Shown here: positions 7,687 through 10,235 of the stretch, in pieces
Layout of the letters: the number at the start of each line of letters is the position of its first letter
Position numbering within the stretch: the stretch's first letter is position 1
Origin: Halieaceae bacterium
GTDB lineage: Bacteria; Pseudomonadota; Gammaproteobacteria; Pseudomonadales; Halieaceae
Assembly (NCBI GenBank): GCA_003331685.1
Contig: QOPK01000069.1
Coordinates: forward strand, 1-10,235
Direction of reading: 5' to 3'
Length of the DNA: 10,235 nt
Notes under the pieces: model-generated
Told to the model about the DNA's origin: nothing
What the model saw: only the letters and a program-made list of their open reading frames with translations
Databases searched by the model: none
Program-made: the position numbers and the translations under genes

Positions 7687-7714
7687 TATACGTCAGTGCT
7701 TGCACGTGGATTTC
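7687..7714 (-). promoter_or_regulatory. Candidate promoter of the sirtuin-photolyase operon (GAAAT, 17 bp, CGTATA)
   Basis: On the - strand GAAAT (7714-7710) is followed after 17 bases by CGTATA (7692-7687). The same arrangement, GAACC then 17 bases then CGTATA, precedes the sigma gene. The CGTATA is half of the palindrome CGTATACG (7685-7692), so a -10-like element exists on both strands of this 59-base divergent region. A second palindrome, CACGTG, lies at 7703-7708. A start near the ATG at 7680 would give little or no leader. Confidence 0.3.
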
Positions 7715-7739
7715 CGCGAGACATGAGGGCAGGAAAGCG

Positions 7740-8630
7740 ATGCATATTTTGATGACAGGTGGTACGGGTCTCATTGGCACAGCCACTTGTGCCGCGCTTC
7801 ATGCCGCTGGACATAAGCTGACGATTCTCACGCGGCGAACCCGTCCCGCGACGGCTGAGGCGACGTACATTACCTCGCTTAGGGAGTGCGCTGAGCCGGT
7901 CGACGTTGTGATTAATCTCGCGGGAGCGGGTCTTGCGGATCGAAGATGGAGCAGTGCCTACAAGCGGCAAATCGTGTTGAGCCGGGTGGATCTCACGCGA
8001 GAGCTCGTTGCCTGGATGAGCGAGCTCGAACACCCCCCCAAGAGGCTGATTAGTGCGAGTGCGATTGGTTACTACGGGGCAGCAGATGAGCAGACCTTCA
8101 GAGAGGGCGCTGGCGTTGGAACAGGGTTTTCGGCGACGCTGTGCCAATCTTGGGAGGAAGAGGCTGGCAGGGCCGCTGAGTATGGTGCGCGAGTGAGTCT
8201 CTTGCGTTTTGGTGTGGTGTTGGCGAGAGAGGGGGGCGCGTTGGGGAAGATGACGCAGTCGTTTCGACTCGGTGTAGAGACCTGGTTGGGGTCGGGTGAA
8301 CAGTGGCTGAGCTGGATCCATCTGGAAGATGCCGTCAGAGTAATCCAGCATGTGCTCGCCCTTGAATGCCCCGAGGGCGTCTACAACACGGTGGCACCAG
8401 AACCTGCCCGCCATCGGGAGCTCGCCCATGAAGTAGGACAACAATCCAAGACTTGGCTGAAGCTCGGGGTTCCTGCCTTTGCCGCTAGGCTCATGGCCGG
8501 GGAAATGGCTGAAGAGTTGCTCCTCAGTGGGCAGCGTGTGCTGCCCTCGCAACTGCTTGAGGATGGCTTTCAGTTCCACTACCCCAGCCTCAAGGAGGCG
8601 CTTACGGATTTAATGCCCCGTAACGGTTAG
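7740..8630 (+). CDS. TIGR01777-family NAD(P)-dependent epimerase (extended SDR, YfcH/SDR39U1 type)
   Basis: The 296-residue protein starts with the Rossmann motif TGGTGLIG at 6-13. It continues with VINLAGAGLADRRW, a TIGR01777 hallmark, then SASAIGYYG at 105-113 (Ser and Tyr of the SDR active site), and WLSWIHLEDAV in the substrate domain. Residues about 245-293 form the C-terminal DUF1731 domain (VPAFAARLMAGEMAEELLLSG). The length is normal for the family. The reaction is not established. Members of this family are repeatedly found next to photolyase, LitR-type MerR and sigma factor genes in Proteobacteria, and the layout here fits that pattern. AGGAAA lies 4 bases before the ATG at 7740, a good ribosome binding site. 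It is divergent from the sirtuin-photolyase operon and convergent with the sigma gene, and the two stop codons overlap (TTAG). Location is cytoplasmic. Confidence 0.93.
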   Translation: MHILMTGGTGLIGTATCAALHAAGHKLTILTRRTRPATAEATYITSLRECAEPVDVVINLAGAGLADRRWSSAYKRQIVLSRVDLTRELVAWMSELEHPPKRLISASAIGYYGAADEQTFREGAGVGTGFSATLCQSWEEEAGRAAEYGARVSLLRFGVVLAREGGALGKMTQSFRLGVETWLGSGEQWLSWIHLEDAVRVIQHVLALECPEGVYNTVAPEPARHRELAHEVGQQSKTWLKLGVPAFAARLMAGEMAEELLLSGQRVLPSQLLEDGFQFHYPSLKEALTDLMPRNG

Positions 8631-9919
8631 GCCGAGCTGACCTGCTGGTAATCCATAAACGCCTCCTGAACCCCTTCCTGCCCCTTTAACTTCTTAAGGG
8701 CCGACCGTTCCAACTGCCTTACCCATTCCCGGCTAACGCCGAGTCGGTCTGCGATTTCTGACCGGGATAGGGGGGGACCGTCATGTAAACCCCAGCGGGC
8801 GACGACAACCGCCTGCTCATTGGCCTCCAGCTGATCCACCGCTTCACCCAGAAAACGATGTAAGGAGTCCTGCTCGGCGTTACCCGTAGTATCGCCGTAC
8901 TGCTCAGTTGTGAGCGTGTCGACCAACGTACCGTCATCGTCGTCATAGCGCGGCGCGTCCAGCGAGATCGCCAAGTTGCGCACCTCAAGAATTTCCTTGG
9001 TTTTCTGCTTGTCCATGCCCAGCTTTTTAGCGAGCTGCGCAGCATCGGGCTCCATGCCTGTCTTGGCCTGCTCTATTGCGCGCTCTCGGTAGACTTTGTT
9101 CACCTGGTCTTGAACGTGGGTGGGCAAGCGAATCAGGCTTCCGGTATCGCCAACGTAGCGCCGGACCGCCTGCGTGATCCAGTTGAAGCAGTAGGTGCTG
9201 AACCGATAGCCCTTAGCGTACTCGAACTTTTCAGCTGCCCTGATAAGTCCCAACGTGCCTTCCTGCACTAAGTCAAGATATCCGACGCCACGGCCTCGAT
9301 ATCGCCCCGCGATGGAGTGCACCAGTCTGAGGTTATGCATGACGAGCGCATCCCGCGCTTCTGTGTACTCTTTGAGCGCTCTCCGGATGCTCTTGAGCAC
9401 TGGGGGTTCTAGTGCGATAGGTGCTGGGGGCGATAACCAGTGGCGTGACCAGTGGCCGATCGCATCTGCTACTGCGTCGGGGAACTGTCCCCCGGCGCGA
9501 CGCAACATAAACACCGCGATGCCCACTGTGAGGCTCGCTGGGATATTGAGGCCATTCACCGTATCGGCATAGCGTTTTTTCGACCCGCGTTTCTTCAGAG
9601 TTTTTGCTGCTTCTATCGTGACATCGGCGAGGTTCCCGTCTGAAAAATAGGGTGCCAGCTCACGGCGCAATGTAAAATGAAGTTCACGACTGGGGAAGCG
9701 CTTTACCTCGGGTGGACACTCAAGCGCATTAATGAGTGAGTCTGCCAGCGTCGACCGCAGGTCCGCCACCTCTGAAAAAAGGGTGGAGAGCGCGTCAACT
9801 GCGGCCCACTTCCTGCCGTCTATAGCCTTTTCTTGATCTGCGGTAAGTAGCGGATAGCGCCGAATTTCCGCGAACATTAATTCCAGATCAGCGTCTTCAC
9901 TACTGTCTAATGTTTGCAT
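8627..9919 (-). CDS. Alternative sigma-70-family (RpoD-like) RNA polymerase sigma factor with its own non-conserved insertion
   Basis: The 430-residue protein lacks region 1.1. Residues 11-40 (LELMFAEIRRYPLLTADQE) look like region 1.2. About 145 residues (45-188) then replace the non-conserved region of RpoD without clear similarity to it. Region 2 is at 189-257 (ARDALVMHNLRLVHSIAGRY, then LVQEGTLGLIRAAEKFEY). Region 3 is at about 265-325, and region 4 at about 364-415 with SREWVRQLERSALKKL in its helix-turn-helix. Region 4.2 keeps Arg397, Glu398 and Arg401, which match the RpoD residues that read the -35 box. Region 2.4 is altered: RpoD Trp433 corresponds to Asn246 and Thr440 to Arg253, while Gln437 is kept (Gln250). 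It is thus not a housekeeping factor. The ATG at 9919 follows AAGGGGG at 5 bases. It is divergent from a MerR-type regulator. Its role in light or photo-oxidative response is inferred from context only. Confidence 0.92.
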   Translation of the reverse strand: MQTLDSSEDADLELMFAEIRRYPLLTADQEKAIDGRKWAAVDALSTLFSEVADLRSTLADSLINALECPPEVKRFPSRELHFTLRRELAPYFSDGNLADVTIEAAKTLKKRGSKKRYADTVNGLNIPASLTVGIAVFMLRRAGGQFPDAVADAIGHWSRHWLSPPAPIALEPPVLKSIRRALKEYTEARDALVMHNLRLVHSIAGRYRGRGVGYLDLVQEGTLGLIRAAEKFEYAKGYRFSTYCFNWITQAVRRYVGDTGSLIRLPTHVQDQVNKVYRERAIEQAKTGMEPDAAQLAKKLGMDKQKTKEILEVRNLAISLDAPRYDDDDGTLVDTLTTEQYGDTTGNAEQDSLHRFLGEAVDQLEANEQAVVVARWGLHDGPPLSRSEIADRLGVSREWVRQLERSALKKLKGQEGVQEAFMDYQQVSSA

Positions 9920-9921
9920 GT

Positions 9922-9955
9922 TGCCCCCTTTTTCTCACCTAACTATACGGGGGCA
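9922..9955. repeat. Perfect 7-bp inverted repeat flanking the sigma gene -10 region
   Basis: TGCCCCC at 9922-9928 and GGGGGCA at 9949-9955 are exact reverse complements separated by 20 bases. The separating stretch holds the TATAGT element. On the sigma mRNA the arm nearest the start codon contains the ribosome binding site GGGGG. The repeat may be an operator around the -10. If transcription starts further upstream, it may instead be an RNA hairpin hiding the ribosome binding site. Confidence 0.4.
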
Positions 9956-9971
9956 GATCGATGACAGGTTC
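9942..9971 (-). promoter_or_regulatory. Candidate promoter of the sigma factor gene (GAACC, 17 bp, CGTATA)
   Basis: On the - strand GAACC (9971-9967) precedes CGTATA (9949-9944) by 17 bases, and TATAGT (9947-9942) is an acceptable -10 hexamer. A start near 9935 would give a leader of about 15 bases with AAGGGGG before the ATG. The element matches the one before the sirtuin gene. The -35 is not a housekeeping TTGACA. Confidence 0.35.
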
Positions 9972-10002
9972 TTTCTGTAGGGCACTCTGTCCATGTTTCA
10001 GG

Positions 10003-10081
10003 TGAACAAAACCTAGACAACTTTGCAGTTAGGGCGATCCGGCTGGCCAAATGTCGCGTAAAACTGGACAAATCACGAACA
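10003..10081 (+). promoter_or_regulatory. Two pairs of 11-bp-spaced ACA-core direct repeats, candidate MerR (CarH/LitR-type) operators
   Basis: TGAACA at 10003 and TAGACA at 10014 are exactly 11 bases apart. TGGACA at 10065 and CGAACA at 10076 are also 11 bases apart, and the two pairs lie 62 bases from each other. The second pair sits between the likely transcription start and the ribosome binding site of merR, where binding would block its expression. From memory, Thermus CarH binds direct repeats of 11 bp with a TnnACA-like core. The match to the local regulator is inference. Confidence 0.35.
10035..10062 (+). promoter_or_regulatory. Candidate promoter of merR (CGATCC, 16 bp, CGTAAA)
   Basis: CGATCC at 10035-10040 is followed after 16 bases by CGTAAA at 10057-10062. 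A start near 10069 would leave a leader of about 23 bases with the ribosome binding site AGGAGAG at 10081-10087. The form resembles promoters of stress sigma factors more than a TTGACA/TATAAT promoter, and no good housekeeping promoter was found for this gene. Confidence 0.25.
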
Positions 10082-10091
10082 GGAGAGCGTT

Positions 10092-10235
10092 ATGAACGCA
10101 CCAGTCACAAACTTGCGGGCGTTGGAGCCGCGCCCTTTATACGGCATTGGCACCGTCGCCAGACTCACCGGCTTGAAGTCAGACACCCTCAGGGTCTGGG
10201 AGAGACGTTACGGCCTGGGCGCTAGTCATAAATCG
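10092..10235 (+). CDS. MerR-family transcriptional regulator, N-terminal part (LitR/CarH-like), cut by window end
   Basis: The first 48 codons are present and the frame is open at the window edge. After a 16-residue leader, [18 protein letters not shown] is the helix-turn-helix of a MerR DNA-binding domain. It is followed by VWERRYGL, the beginning of the wing. The W-E-R-R-Y-G form is typical of the MerR branch that often carries a B12-binding sensor domain (CarH, LitR) and of related regulators next to photolyase genes. The sensor domain lies beyond the window, so B12 or light sensing is not shown. The ATG at 10092 has an excellent AGGAGAG ribosome binding site 4 bases upstream. It is divergent from the sigma factor gene across 172 bases that carry promoter-like and repeat elements. 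Control of its own gene, the sigma gene and the photolyase cluster is the likely role (inference). Confidence 0.85.
   Translation, partial: MNAPVTNLRALEPRPLYGIGTVARLTGLKSDTLRVWERRYGLGASHKS

Noticed and set aside
7677..8579. A 300-codon open frame on the - strand opposite the TIGR01777 gene.
   Set aside because: It lies entirely opposite a gene with strong family motifs, has no recognisable domain and a low-complexity, Arg/Ser/Pro-rich composition, and is best explained as a frame shadow in GC-rich DNA.

Overview
This window looks like chromosomal DNA of a Gram-negative, probably marine, gammaproteobacterium. The signs are an LPS inner-core heptose gene (hldE) directly after a family 9 glycosyltransferase, exported amidohydrolases, and a photolyase / TIGR01777 epimerase / alternative sigma factor / MerR cluster. 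That cluster resembles the photo-oxidative stress gene sets of aquatic Proteobacteria. The OM60/NOR5 (Halieaceae) group is a plausible source, but this is inference from gene content only. Coding density is very high, and no mobile element, tRNA, rRNA or CRISPR array was seen.

Left part (1-1790, + strand): the 3' end of a family 9 (heptosyltransferase-type) glycosyltransferase overlaps by one base a complete bifunctional hldE. HldE makes the ADP-heptose that such transferases use, so the pair is one LPS-core unit. A 7-bp hairpin lies in the short gap before the next, convergent gene.

Middle part (1840-5400): two exported amidohydrolase-superfamily proteins lie on the - strand and overlap by 4 bases (ATGA). 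The first (3081-4490) keeps its metal ligands. The second (1840-3084) has lost nearly all of them and looks like a non-catalytic partner. A good sigma-70-type promoter (TTGGCA, 17 bp, TATCTT) precedes the first gene and shows that translation starts at 4490. Divergent from this operon is a cytoplasmic cyclase-family (PF04199) metal hydrolase of unknown substrate.

Right part (5397-10235) looks like a light or photo-oxidative stress module. A SIRT4-like sirtuin and a CPD photolyase form an overlapping - strand operon. It is divergent from a TIGR01777 NAD(P)-dependent epimerase on the + strand. That gene runs tail to tail into a 430-residue sigma-70-family factor on the - strand. The sigma gene is in turn divergent from a MerR-type regulator that is cut by the window end. 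The MerR N-terminus is of the kind found in the B12-dependent photoreceptor repressors LitR/CarH, but its sensor domain is outside the window. The two divergent intergenic regions hold shared promoter-like elements (GAAnn, 17 bp, CGTATA). The one before merR also holds paired ACA-core repeats spaced 11 bp. The working model is that the MerR protein and the sigma factor together control photolyase, sirtuin and epimerase. This is inference.
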